This document shows positions 1 through 7,000 of a stretch of DNA of 7,198 nucleotides, in pieces. Each line of letters opens with the position of its first letter. Position 1 is the first letter of the stretch. A program made the position numbers and the translations under genes. The notes beneath the pieces were generated by a model that saw only the letters and a program-made list of their open reading frames with translations, had not been told where the DNA came from and ran no database searches. Location of the stretch: positions 1-7,198 of the forward strand of contig JBIIAO010000015.1 in NCBI GenBank assembly GCA_044239865.1, given 5' to 3'. The stretch is from CAIZGX01 sp044239865 (GTDB lineage: Bacteria > Bacteroidota > Bacteroidia > Flavobacteriales_D > Sanyastnellaceae).

Positions 1-88
<88 letters not shown>

Positions 89-92
89 CTTC

Positions 93-124
93 AAAAAGCC
101 CCCCGAGAAATCAGGGGGCTTTTT
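93..124 (+). terminator. Intrinsic terminator of the upstream rRNA operon
   Basis: A perfect 11-bp inverted repeat pairs AAAAAGCCCCC (93-103) with GGGGGCTTTTT (114-124). After a single C/A mismatch, two further pairs close on a GAAA tetraloop (107-110), so the whole hairpin is compact and very stable. The 3' arm ends in a T run. It lies about 5 nt after the 5S rRNA end, where rrn operons terminate. The A tract on the 5' side mirrors the T run, so it could also work on minus-strand transcripts. Confidence 0.95.
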
Positions 125-138
125 CGTTCGTAATACTT

Positions 139-169
139 TTTGGAATTCAATACTTTTTTATTTAATTTG
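139..169 (+). promoter_or_regulatory. Possible promoter for the four-gene operon
   Basis: TTTG at 139-142 and TTAATTTG at 162-169 are separated by 19 nt. They match the Bacteroidota -33 TTTG / -7 TAnnTTTG pattern except for one base in the -7 element. The predicted start would be about 50-55 nt before the P450 start codon. A weaker alternative -7 element is CATATTTG at 202-209, but it has no TTTG at the right distance. A 10-base direct repeat AATACTTTTT (132-141 and 149-158) overlaps the region. The DNA is AT-rich, so a chance match is quite possible. Confidence 0.35.
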
Positions 170-230
170 TTCTGAATGATAATTCATGAGGCAATTCAGA
201 CCATATTTGTATGCCATTATTCTTTAACAA

Positions 231-1577
231 ATGAATTCAATCAAACAGCCATCTCTAGCCCCAGAAGCGAAACCAATCGTTGGGCATTTGATTCAATTCA
301 AAAAGAATCCACTAGACTTCTTTCTCCGCCAGTCACAGGTTATGGGCCCCCTATATAAAATTAATTTACTCAACAAAGAATACGTCGTCCTTAATCACCC
401 AGATGCCATTAGACATGTTCTCGTCAACAACGTAAAGAATTATTCACGAAGAAAATCATACGCATTCTTGCAAGAGCTACTGGGAGACGGCCTATTAACA
501 TCAGAAGGCGAAAGCTGGAAAAAACAACGTCGATTAACACAACCTGTTTTTTCGAAAGATCAACTACACGGATTAATGAATCAAATGGATCATTCAATCC
601 TAGATTTTTTCGATACCCATTGGAATAAAAACGGAACGATAGACCTAGAGCAATCTCTGAACATCTTAACCCTTCAAATTCTCACACAGAGCATAATTTA
701 TTCCTCTGATAAAAGTTATTTCAATAGCGTGCAATTCGATTTGCACGACGCGCTGACTTACATGACTTCTAAACGGTTTAATGCATTGAAGTTTCTTTCG
801 AAATTACCGAGCAAGAAAAAGAGAAGGGGCAAAGCCGCAATAATAAGGGTGAAGTCGGTCGTGGAAAATATTATTGAGAGCCGAGCACAGCCGCAATCTG
901 AAAAGTATAATGATCTTCTGGAAATGCTCATGTCTACGAGAGATTCAGAGACAGGAGATTATCTCGATAAGAAGGCGTTGTTGGATGAAGTGATGACCAT
1001 GTTTGTTGCGGGACACGACACAACAGCTGCTGCATTAACATGGACGATTTACCTGCTTCAACAAAATAAAAATGTGTTGAATGTGATGCTTGAAGAATTG
1101 GATAACAATTGGAACGGCGAGAATATTACTGTTGAGTCTCTCAGTTCATTAGGGTATATGAAAATGGTAATTCAAGAGGCAATGCGATTGCTACCTCCTG
1201 TTTGGGCATTTGGAAGAAAAGCGAAAGAGGAAGATGAAATAATGGGTTTTGAAATTCGAAAAGGACAGTCAGTGAACATTCCTATTTACGCCATTCACAG
1301 ACATCCAGATTTTTGGGAAAAGCCCAATGAATTTTATCCAGAACATTTTTTGCCGGATGCTGTGAAGAATAGAGATAAGTTCGCCTATATGCCATTCAGC
1401 TTAGGACAACACAGATGTATTGGAGAGTATTTTGCTTTGATGGAAATTCAAATGGTACTCATGCGCATGTACAAAAATTTCCAATTTGAATTGGTTTCAG
1501 ATAAATCGATGGAGTATAATCCTTTGGTAACTTTAAAGCCAAAGCAGAGCATAGAATTAAATCTAATTAGAAGATAG
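231..1577 (+). CDS. Cytochrome P450 monooxygenase
   Basis: This is a heme-thiolate monooxygenase of 448 aa, the usual bacterial P450 length. The C-helix WxxxR motif is at W96-R100, and the I-helix oxygen-activation motif AGHDTT is at 260-265. The K-helix ExxR is E316-R319, followed by a PERF-like FYPEHF at 368-373. The heme-binding loop FSLGQHRCIG is at 389-398, with C396 as the axial ligand. There is no N-terminal membrane anchor, so a cytosolic enzyme is likely. An in-frame TAA two codons upstream (225-227) restricts the start to 231 or later. It is the first gene of the operon and ends 1 nt before the next start. No ferredoxin, ferredoxin reductase or fused reductase domain is present, so electrons must come from elsewhere in the genome. 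The family is certain; the substrate is not. The neighbouring lipid-type hydroxylase and acyl-activating domains make a fatty acyl or other hydrophobic substrate a reasonable inference. Confidence 0.95.
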   Translation: MNSIKQPSLAPEAKPIVGHLIQFKKNPLDFFLRQSQVMGPLYKINLLNKEYVVLNHPDAIRHVLVNNVKNYSRRKSYAFLQELLGDGLLTSEGESWKKQRRLTQPVFSKDQLHGLMNQMDHSILDFFDTHWNKNGTIDLEQSLNILTLQILTQSIIYSSDKSYFNSVQFDLHDALTYMTSKRFNALKFLSKLPSKKKRRGKAAIIRVKSVVENIIESRAQPQSEKYNDLLEMLMSTRDSETGDYLDKKALLDEVMTMFVAGHDTTAAALTWTIYLLQQNKNVLNVMLEELDNNWNGENITVESLSSLGYMKMVIQEAMRLLPPVWAFGRKAKEEDEIMGFEIRKGQSVNIPIYAIHRHPDFWEKPNEFYPEHFLPDAVKNRDKFAYMPFSLGQHRCIGEYFALMEIQMVLMRMYKNFQFELVSDKSMEYNPLVTLKPKQSIELNLIRR

Positions 1578-1578
1578 T

Positions 1579-2346
1579 ATGAGCGTGAATGTTAAAACAA
1601 TAGATTGGCCGAGTTATAGAAATGATATCGTTGATTTCTTGGATATTGATAACCGAAGAAATCATGCGCAAGCAATGTTTGAAGTAGATATCACAAAACT
1701 GAATGAACAAATTGCGCAACGACCAGAGCGCATGTATTCGGTTACGTTTCAACTGGCACATGTGCTGTATTGTTATGCAAGAGCCATTCAAGAACATCCT
1801 GAGATGCAAAGCCGTCTATATAAAAATAAATTATATCTCTTTGAGGATGTAGACATTTCTATGATTTTTGAAAAGACGGCGCCAAACGGAATGAAGGTTC
1901 CAGTTCCATATGTTTTCAGAAGCGTTCAGAAGAAAACATATACAGAGATACTAAACGAATTGCAATGGGCCAATGAAGCTGAAATGCATGAAGTATACAA
2001 ATCAAAAAAAGCAACCTGGTTAAGAAAATTGCCCAAGTTTTTGAGAATGTATTTATTAAAGAAGACTCTGTCGAATCCTTTAAAATGGAAAGAGAATTTG
2101 GGGACCGTCGCGTTCACAACCTTGGGAATGATTATTAGAAATAGACGCATGTATCCAGTTCCCATAGGTCCTTATAGTTGCATGCTTGCCGCAGGTTCTT
2201 CCTACCATGAAAAAGTTGACGGCAAAACCATTTCAAAATGGTGCATGGTGTTGAACCTTGATCACAACATCATCGATGGTGCACCAGCAGTTAGATTCGG
2301 AAAAACATTCATGGCTTTAGTTGAGAAAGGACTGCCTCAGGAATAG
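1579..2346 (+). CDS. Stand-alone 2-oxoacid dehydrogenase E2-type acyltransferase (CAT-like fold)
   Basis: The 255-aa protein corresponds to the catalytic domain of dihydrolipoamide acyltransferases. Family landmarks in order are an APNGMKVPVP segment at 101-110 (the E2 'GL.VPV' strand), GTVAFTTLGM at 175-184 (the E2 'GTFTISNLGM' strand) and DHNIIDGA at 228-235, the C-terminal HxxxDG active site with H229 and D233. There is no lipoyl domain and no E1/E3-binding domain, and no E1 or E3 gene nearby. A role in a 2-oxoacid dehydrogenase complex is therefore unlikely. In known CAT-fold enzymes the His deprotonates the acceptor for transfer from an acyl-CoA or acyl-lipoyl donor, so an acyl-CoA-dependent O- or N-acyltransferase role is inferred. 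The start lies 1 nt after the P450 stop, which suggests translational coupling. The region at about 143-172 is rich in Lys and Leu and differs from canonical E2 proteins. The fold assignment is strong; donor and acceptor are unknown. Confidence 0.85.
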   Translation: MSVNVKTIDWPSYRNDIVDFLDIDNRRNHAQAMFEVDITKLNEQIAQRPERMYSVTFQLAHVLYCYARAIQEHPEMQSRLYKNKLYLFEDVDISMIFEKTAPNGMKVPVPYVFRSVQKKTYTEILNELQWANEAEMHEVYKSKKATWLRKLPKFLRMYLLKKTLSNPLKWKENLGTVAFTTLGMIIRNRRMYPVPIGPYSCMLAAGSSYHEKVDGKTISKWCMVLNLDHNIIDGAPAVRFGKTFMALVEKGLPQE

Positions 2347-2362
2347 AATACAAATAGAAATT

Positions 2363-4906
2363 ATGACAGCGAATTCTATAAAATGGTTTATATATCCGAT
2401 TGTAATGACAATCGGAGTGTTCCAATTTTTTTGGATATTGAGTTACGGACAAAGTCATTTGGAATTGGCTACAACCGTCCCGATGATTTTCATTATGCTG
2501 ACGTGCTTTATGTTGGAGCGAACTTTTCCTTACGACACAAACTGGAAGCCAGATGGAACTGATTGGGGTATAGATACGCTTCATCTGATTTTATTTCAAA
2601 CCATTATTCCAAAAGCGTTTAAGATAGTATTCATGTTGTTGGTATTACATTTCTTACCCAATAACATTGAATTCATTCATGGTGTGTGGCCTCATCATTG
2701 GCCTTTGCTTATTCAAGGATTAATGATGCTTTTTATTTCTGATTTTTTTAGGTATTGGATTCATAGGTTTTGTCATACGTTTCCATTCCTTTGGAGATTT
2801 CACGCGGTGCATCATGCATTGAAAAAATTGTATTGGTTAAATACCACACGTATTCATCCAGGTGAAAAAATCCTTCAACTTATTTGGGAAGTTGGACCGT
2901 TCATTTGCATCGGTGTTTCCAAAGAAGTTATCGCATTGCATTTGGTGTTGTATGGCATGAACGGATTTCTTCGACATTCAAACATAGACATGCGATTCGG
3001 AGTCTTGAACTATGTTCTTGCTACGAATGAATTACATCGCTGGCATCATTCCAAAATAATTAACGAGTCGAATGCAAATTATGGGAGCGATACTGCACTT
3101 TGGGATCTCCTGTTCGGAACATTTTTTTGGCCGAAGAATTCTAAGGTGAATGAGATAGGCGTATACAATAAAAATTATCCGCAAAATTTTAAAGGCCAAA
3201 TGGAAGCTCCTTTGGTTTCAGACATTGACAAAGAAGATAAAATTCAGTTTAGTTGGAAACATTTTTTCTTGAATGTTTTGCTCAAGCTAAAAATGAGAAA
3301 GAACAGGAAGAAATTCCAAATCGATTTGTTTCAAGAAACAAAAGAAATAGAAAAGATTCAACATGAAGTTTTAATGCAATTGCTTTGCGAGAATGCTACA
3401 ACGAAATTCGGAATTCAATATAATTTTAAGGATATATTAAACAGTAATCAATTCCAATCGACTTTACCCATTCATACCTATGAAGATTTAAGAAGCTGGA
3501 TAGAAGAGCAAGCATCTTCGAAAGAAAAAGTACTGTTATCGGCACCTATAGTCATGTTCAATCAAACAAGCGGAAGCACTGCTAAATCTAAATTGATTCC
3601 TGTAACGCAGGAGACATTAAATGGATTGAAATACAGCCAGCAAATGTCAACGTGGCTTCAATATACTTATGCGCCTGAGGCCTTCGAAGGACACATCTTG
3701 GGAGTTGTCAGTCCGGCGGAAGAAGGTGTGAGTGATTGGGGAATTCCTGTAGGAGCGGCAAGTGGACACTTCTATAAGAATATGCCGAACATTGTAAGGC
3801 GGAAGTATATTATCCCTCATTCTGTTTTTGAAGTGAAGGACTATCAAGTGAAATACTATCTCATTCTTCTTCTGGCATTGCAGCACAAGGACATTACTTA
3901 TTTAGGTAGCGCAAATCCATCTACGTTTCTTCAATTGAATAACATGTTGAAGGAAAGAAAAGAAGATCTTTTGAATGACCTTCAATCCAAATCACCAAAC
4001 GCAGTCAAGTCGAAGATATCGGATTCGTTGTTTGAGCTGATTTCCAAATTGCTGAAACCATCAAAGAGTCGATTGGCAGAAGTGAGCGATTTGCTCCAAA
4101 GCGACGAAATAAGTATGAAGCTCTTTTGGCCTCATCTGAAATTAATGGTTACATGGACATGCGGAAGCTGTGGTGTAGCTCTAAATGCAGCATTGAAAAT
4201 AATGCCCGAGAACATCAAGGTTGCCGACCCCGGATATTTAAGCAGTGAGTTCAGGGGGTCTGTTACTTATGATTATTCGTCGCAATCGGGACTACCAACA
4301 TTTCGAGATCATTTTTTTGAATTTGTATTGAAGAATGAGTGGGAGAATGGCCAGTCTAATTTTAAATTGTTGCACGAGTTAGAAAAAGAGCGAGATTATT
4401 ATGTTTTCATTACTACACCTTCGGGACTGTGGCGATACAATATGAATGACATCGTTCGCGTAACTGGCTACTTAAATCAATGTCCTTTGATAACCTTTCA
4501 ACAAAAAGGAAGTGGGGCATGTAACATTACGGGAGAAAAATTATACGAGAGCCAAATCATTGAAGCGTTTCAATCGATGCAATGGAAGGCCATGTATTAT
4601 CAAGTTTTAGCGGATGTGAATGATTCAAGATACATAGGTTATATTGAATGGCACAATGAACCGAATGAAAGCCAAGAGGAATTGTCAGCAATCATGGATG
4701 AGTCCCTGGCTAAACTAAATGTGGAATACGCCGAAAAGAGAGCCAGTAAAAGATTAAATCCATTTGTGTTGAAGTATCTTCCGCCAGGATCATTCACTCA
4801 GATAAAGAAACAAGCCGTGGAAGCGGGACAAAAGGAAGGCCAGTTTAAAATGGTAATGCTTCAGTATAAAGATCAGTTTAAGTGGGATTTATCTCAAGCG
4901 AAATAA
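2363..4906 (+). CDS. Fatty acid hydroxylase/sterol desaturase - GH3 acyl-adenylating fusion protein
   Basis: The 847-aa protein has two enzymes in one chain. Residues 1-260 form a hydrophobic multi-span domain with the di-iron histidine boxes of the fatty acid hydroxylase/sterol desaturase superfamily: HRFCH (134-138), HAVHH (147-151) and HRWHH (225-229), plus conserved H165 and H205. This half should be membrane-embedded and O2-dependent. From about 297 to the end lies a full-length GH3 domain. It has the ATP/AMP-binding TSGSTAKSK (402-410), GYLSSEF (624-630), RYNMNDIVRVTGY (691-703) and a GEK near 724-726. GH3 enzymes adenylate a carboxylic acid and couple it to an amine, typically an amino acid. 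I infer that one protein hydroxylates or desaturates a lipid and also activates an acyl group. I chose the ATG at 2363, 16 nt after the preceding stop; an in-frame ATG at 2321 would add 14 residues and overlap the acyltransferase gene. The next gene starts 7 nt downstream. No internal stop or frameshift is seen, so the fusion appears real. Confidence 0.9.
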   Translation: MTANSIKWFIYPIVMTIGVFQFFWILSYGQSHLELATTVPMIFIMLTCFMLERTFPYDTNWKPDGTDWGIDTLHLILFQTIIPKAFKIVFMLLVLHFLPNNIEFIHGVWPHHWPLLIQGLMMLFISDFFRYWIHRFCHTFPFLWRFHAVHHALKKLYWLNTTRIHPGEKILQLIWEVGPFICIGVSKEVIALHLVLYGMNGFLRHSNIDMRFGVLNYVLATNELHRWHHSKIINESNANYGSDTALWDLLFGTFFWPKNSKVNEIGVYNKNYPQNFKGQMEAPLVSDIDKEDKIQFSWKHFFLNVLLKLKMRKNRKKFQIDLFQETKEIEKIQHEVLMQLLCENATTKFGIQYNFKDILNSNQFQSTLPIHTYEDLRSWIEEQASSKEKVLLSAPIVMFNQTSGSTAKSKLIPVTQETLNGLKYSQQMSTWLQYTYAPEAFEGHILGVVSPAEEGVSDWGIPVGAASGHFYKNMPNIVRRKYIIPHSVFEVKDYQVKYYLILLLALQHKDITYLGSANPSTFLQLNNMLKERKEDLLNDLQSKSPNAVKSKISDSLFELISKLLKPSKSRLAEVSDLLQSDEISMKLFWPHLKLMVTWTCGSCGVALNAALKIMPENIKVADPGYLSSEFRGSVTYDYSSQSGLPTFRDHFFEFVLKNEWENGQSNFKLLHELEKERDYYVFITTPSGLWRYNMNDIVRVTGYLNQCPLITFQQKGSGACNITGEKLYESQIIEAFQSMQWKAMYYQVLADVNDSRYIGYIEWHNEPNESQEELSAIMDESLAKLNVEYAEKRASKRLNPFVLKYLPPGSFTQIKKQAVEAGQKEGQFKMVMLQYKDQFKWDLSQAK

Positions 4907-4913
4907 TAGAACG

Positions 4914-5948
4914 ATGAAGATTGATTTTCGATTATTGGAAATTCCGTTTAAGGTTTCATTCAAACACAATTCAGCCTCTCGAAAAGTTACGTCAACGATT
5001 TGGGTTGAAATTTCCCGAGGAGAGTGTGTTGGAATAGGAGAGGGGTGTCCAAGATCTTACGTGACCGGAGAATCAGAAGAGTCTTGTGTGGCTTTTATTT
5101 CAGGTCGAAGGGAATCGTTATTGATGGTTGAAGATTATCAATCGTTATTAGTTTGGAGAGAAAGCAATATTTCAGAAATCGAAAATAATCCGGCTGCTTG
5201 GTGCGCGATTGAATTGGCGTTTTTGGATTTGTTTGCACAAGAGTCAAATCAAAGTATAAACGAATTAATGGGGGAAATGTATATTCCTCAGGAGTTGAAA
5301 TATTCTGCCATCCTCGGAGATTCTGCTCCTGGCGTTTGGGAGAAGTTATGCGATTGGCATTTAGAAAATGAAATGTCAAATTTTAAATTGAAGTTGAACG
5401 GTGATGTTAGAATAGATACAGATCGAATAAATTATATTCTGAACAAGAATTCGAAATCCAAGATACGTGTCGACGCAAACAACATGTGGGGAAGCGTCGA
5501 AGATGGAGTTGCGTATTTGAATGAACTTCCACTAGGCTTGAATGGGGTGGAGGAACCTTTGAAATTCCCGGATTGGAAAGGCACAAACAATATGAGTCAT
5601 TTATTGACTTGCCCTATTATATTAGATGAGCATGTCTGTCATTATTCAGATCTATTAAAGATTGAAAGTCCACAAAGCATGATTGTGAATCTCCGCGTAT
5701 CGAAGTGCGGAGGATTAATCAATAGCATAGCCATGGGTAAGAAGGCTTTGGAATTGGGAATGAAAGTCATCGTTGGCGCGCAGGTGGGCGAAACAAGCGC
5801 ATTAACAAGAGCTGGCTTTCTGTTGAGCTCAGCGTTATCTCACAAGGTTTGGGCGCATGAAGGAGCTTACGGAAAATTATTGTTGGAAGAAGATCCTTTC
5901 AGGGAGTACTACCAATTGGGTAAAGAAGGCAAAGTCTTTTTTAAGTGA
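4914..5948 (+). CDS. Enolase-superfamily enzyme, muconate cycloisomerase/OSBS/epimerase subgroup
   Basis: The 344-aa protein has the usual length for the superfamily: an N-terminal capping domain (about 1-115) and a TIM-barrel. Catalytic landmarks are all present: the K-x-K pair K158/K160 on the second barrel strand, the Mg ligands D187 (RVDANN), E213 (VEEP) and D238 (LDE), and the opposing base K264 in SKCGG. A VGETS segment (291-295) follows. Members abstract the alpha proton of a carboxylate and then racemise, epimerise, cycloisomerise or dehydrate. The C-terminal DxD that marks many dipeptide epimerases is not visible; the corresponding region reads HEGAYG (315-320). A generic 'dipeptide epimerase' label is therefore not safe, and an N-acylamino acid racemase or OSBS-like reaction is equally possible. 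It is the last gene of the operon, 7 nt after the fusion gene. No menaquinone genes are adjacent, so a menC role is not supported by context. One nucleotide separates its stop from the convergent alkylation-repair gene. Confidence 0.88.
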   Translation: MKIDFRLLEIPFKVSFKHNSASRKVTSTIWVEISRGECVGIGEGCPRSYVTGESEESCVAFISGRRESLLMVEDYQSLLVWRESNISEIENNPAAWCAIELAFLDLFAQESNQSINELMGEMYIPQELKYSAILGDSAPGVWEKLCDWHLENEMSNFKLKLNGDVRIDTDRINYILNKNSKSKIRVDANNMWGSVEDGVAYLNELPLGLNGVEEPLKFPDWKGTNNMSHLLTCPIILDEHVCHYSDLLKIESPQSMIVNLRVSKCGGLINSIAMGKKALELGMKVIVGAQVGETSALTRAGFLLSSALSHKVWAHEGAYGKLLLEEDPFREYYQLGKEGKVFFK

Positions 5949-5949
5949 A

Positions 5950-6678
5950 CTATTTGCGCATAGCTTCGTCCCTATAATGGGCGTCCATTTTCTCAATAGC
6001 ATAGCGAAGAGCGGTTCGAGGCATTCTTGCTTTATAGGTTTGAACGAAATCAAACACCTCTTGCTTTCTAACTTGACTGAGAACCTTTAGCATCCAGCCA
6101 TATCCTTTTTGAACCATATCCTCATGATCCTCGAGGAGTATCAACGCAATTTCGAATTGATCACTAGCATAGGTGTTTTTCTTTGCGGGATATATGAAGC
6201 TAACGGCGCTCGCCCTCCGGGCCCAAAGATTTTCAGATAAACTCCATTGTTTTACTGAATCAATTAATGAAGGGAACTTGAATAGCATTTCGCCGATTAC
6301 CTTATTGCAGAAGGTGTCACATTCAGCCCAATTATTGATGTAAAGCAAAACCCAGCGTTCGAATATTTTGAAATCGATTACCTCGTAATGTGTTTTGAAT
6401 GAAAATGACAATTGACAGGCGAGTAAACTTTCTTCCAAGAATTCCTCTTGAAATAGTTTTTCGCAGAGTCCCCAGACCAATTCTTTTTTCTCGGTTTTCA
6501 GAATTGCGACATATTTCTTTCCAATTTTTTGGGAATCAGGATTGCTTACACCGTGACATTTAAGATTGTGTTTGAAGAAACGACAAGTAGATTGTCTTCG
6601 CTTTTCGGAAGCGATGGCAAGTAATTCGGTTCGTATTTCTTGATGTAGTTCGGTTATTGTTGAGGATAGGGTATTCAT
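5950..6678 (-). CDS. AlkD-like DNA alkylation repair protein (HEAT-like repeats)
   Basis: The 242-aa protein is close to the length of AlkD, a HEAT-like-repeat DNA glycosylase that excises positively charged alkylated bases such as 3- and 7-alkylpurines. Family landmarks are NNWAECD (115-121), WARRASAV (152-159), QKGYGWML (190-197) and MPRTALRYAIEKM (219-231). By pattern, W117, D121, R154/R155 and W195 correspond to the aromatic, acidic and basic residues known to line the AlkD DNA-binding and catalytic pocket, so an active enzyme is expected. An in-frame TAA directly before the ATG fixes the start. The gene is read opposite to the four-gene operon and to both rrn operons, and nothing links it to the operon's chemistry. 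Its stop codon is 1 nt from the convergent stop, and no terminator hairpin is visible between them. It is probably a separate housekeeping repair gene. Confidence 0.92.
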   Translation of the reverse strand: MNTLSSTITELHQEIRTELLAIASEKRRQSTCRFFKHNLKCHGVSNPDSQKIGKKYVAILKTEKKELVWGLCEKLFQEEFLEESLLACQLSFSFKTHYEVIDFKIFERWVLLYINNWAECDTFCNKVIGEMLFKFPSLIDSVKQWSLSENLWARRASAVSFIYPAKKNTYASDQFEIALILLEDHEDMVQKGYGWMLKVLSQVRKQEVFDFVQTYKARMPRTALRYAIEKMDAHYRDEAMRK

Positions 6679-6866
6679 TTAGTTTTTTTTCGTTGATAAT
6701 TTTCAAAGTTAGTTGAGATCAATAACAGGTCTAATTTGGAATTGAATGTAACATATAAATAATCAGGCATAAGTAGAATAGGCGGGTGTATTCAGATTTT
6801 TTTAAAACATTGAAAGATATTGCTTTTGAGCAGTTTAGCTATCAGTTGTTTTTTTTATTTTATTTT
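6679..6866. other. Intergenic region with no gene seen
   Basis: This AT-rich spacer separates the minus-strand alkylation-repair gene from the plus-strand rrn promoter. It contains the probable alkD -7 element near its left end. On the right it becomes a strongly T-rich stretch (about 6849-6869, interrupted by two A's) directly before the first rrn -33 element, which could act as an UP-like activating tract. I see no tRNA, repeat array or open frame with a family signature. The two flanking genes are transcribed divergently from this region. Confidence 0.6.
6704..6711 (-). promoter_or_regulatory. Likely -7 promoter element of the alkD-like gene
   Basis: Read on the minus strand, TAACTTTG is a perfect match to the Bacteroidota -7 consensus TAnnTTTG. 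It lies 25 nt upstream of the alkD-like start codon, giving a short A-rich leader suited to initiation without Shine-Dalgarno in this phylum. A convincing -33 TTTG at the expected spacing is not present, so the match is partial. Confidence 0.45.
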
Positions 6867-6900
6867 TTTGTTGTGCAGGTAGAAAATAGTATTACATTTG
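6867..6900 (+). promoter_or_regulatory. rRNA operon promoter P1
   Basis: TTTG at 6867-6870, running on as TTTGTTG to 6873, and a perfect -7 element TACATTTG at 6893-6900 match the Bacteroidota sigma factor pattern. Spacing is 22 nt from TTTG or 19 nt from the second TTG (6871-6873). A long T-rich tract immediately upstream is typical of strong rrn promoters. Transcription should start near 6907, about 240 nt before mature 16S rRNA. Confidence 0.8.
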
Positions 6901-6916
6901 CACCCGCTTTGAAAGG

Positions 6917-6932
6917 AACATTAAAGAATGTT
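6917..6932 (+). repeat. Leader hairpin 1 (between P1 and P2)
   Basis: Perfect 6-bp inverted repeat AACATT / AATGTT with a 4-nt AAAG loop, located about 10 nt into the predicted P1 transcript. It is short and AT-rich, so weak on its own. It is notable because two further hairpins with 4-nt loops occur in the same leader. Confidence 0.45.
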
Positions 6933-6976
6933 GTGAAGGAGATTTGAAAAAAAGTGATTCGGTTCACACAATTAAT

Positions 6977-6992
6977 AAAGATGAAAATCTTT
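6977..6992 (+). repeat. Leader hairpin 2 (just upstream of P2)
   Basis: Perfect 6-bp inverted repeat AAAGAT / ATCTTT closing a GAAA (GNRA-type) tetraloop. It ends 8 nt before the P2 -33 element. It could fold in the P1 transcript; in DNA it might instead be a binding site. Stability is modest because of the AT content. Confidence 0.45.
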
Positions 6993-7000
6993 GAGAAAAG

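Noticed and set aside
132..158. Direct repeat AATACTTTTT (132-141, 149-158)
   Set aside because: Only two copies, AT-rich and short; more likely chance than an operator, although it overlaps the candidate operon promoter.
176..358. 60-codon plus-strand open frame overlapping the P450 start
   Set aside because: It overlaps the first part of the well-supported P450 gene in another frame and has no recognisable motif.
1567..1809. Minus-strand open frame across the P450/acyltransferase junction, and similar minus-strand frames at 1926-2165, 2309-2584, 3647-3886 and 5095-5379
   Set aside because: All lie opposite genes with strong family motifs, and their translations show no domain signature.
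2321..2362. Upstream in-frame ATG that would add 14 residues to the hydroxylase-GH3 protein
   Set aside because: It would overlap the preceding gene by 26 nt, and the added residues are polar and unlike the start of this family. The ATG at 2363 follows the stop with a short A-rich spacer typical of the phylum. Not fully excluded.
2363..4906. Possibility that the fusion gene is two genes joined by a sequencing error
   Set aside because: The frame is open throughout, the linker reads naturally into the GH3 N-terminus, and no start codon context or stop remnant is seen at the boundary.
5857..6090. Plus-strand open frame across the convergent junction
   Set aside because: It is out of frame with the enolase-family gene and antisense to the alkD-like gene; no supporting motif.
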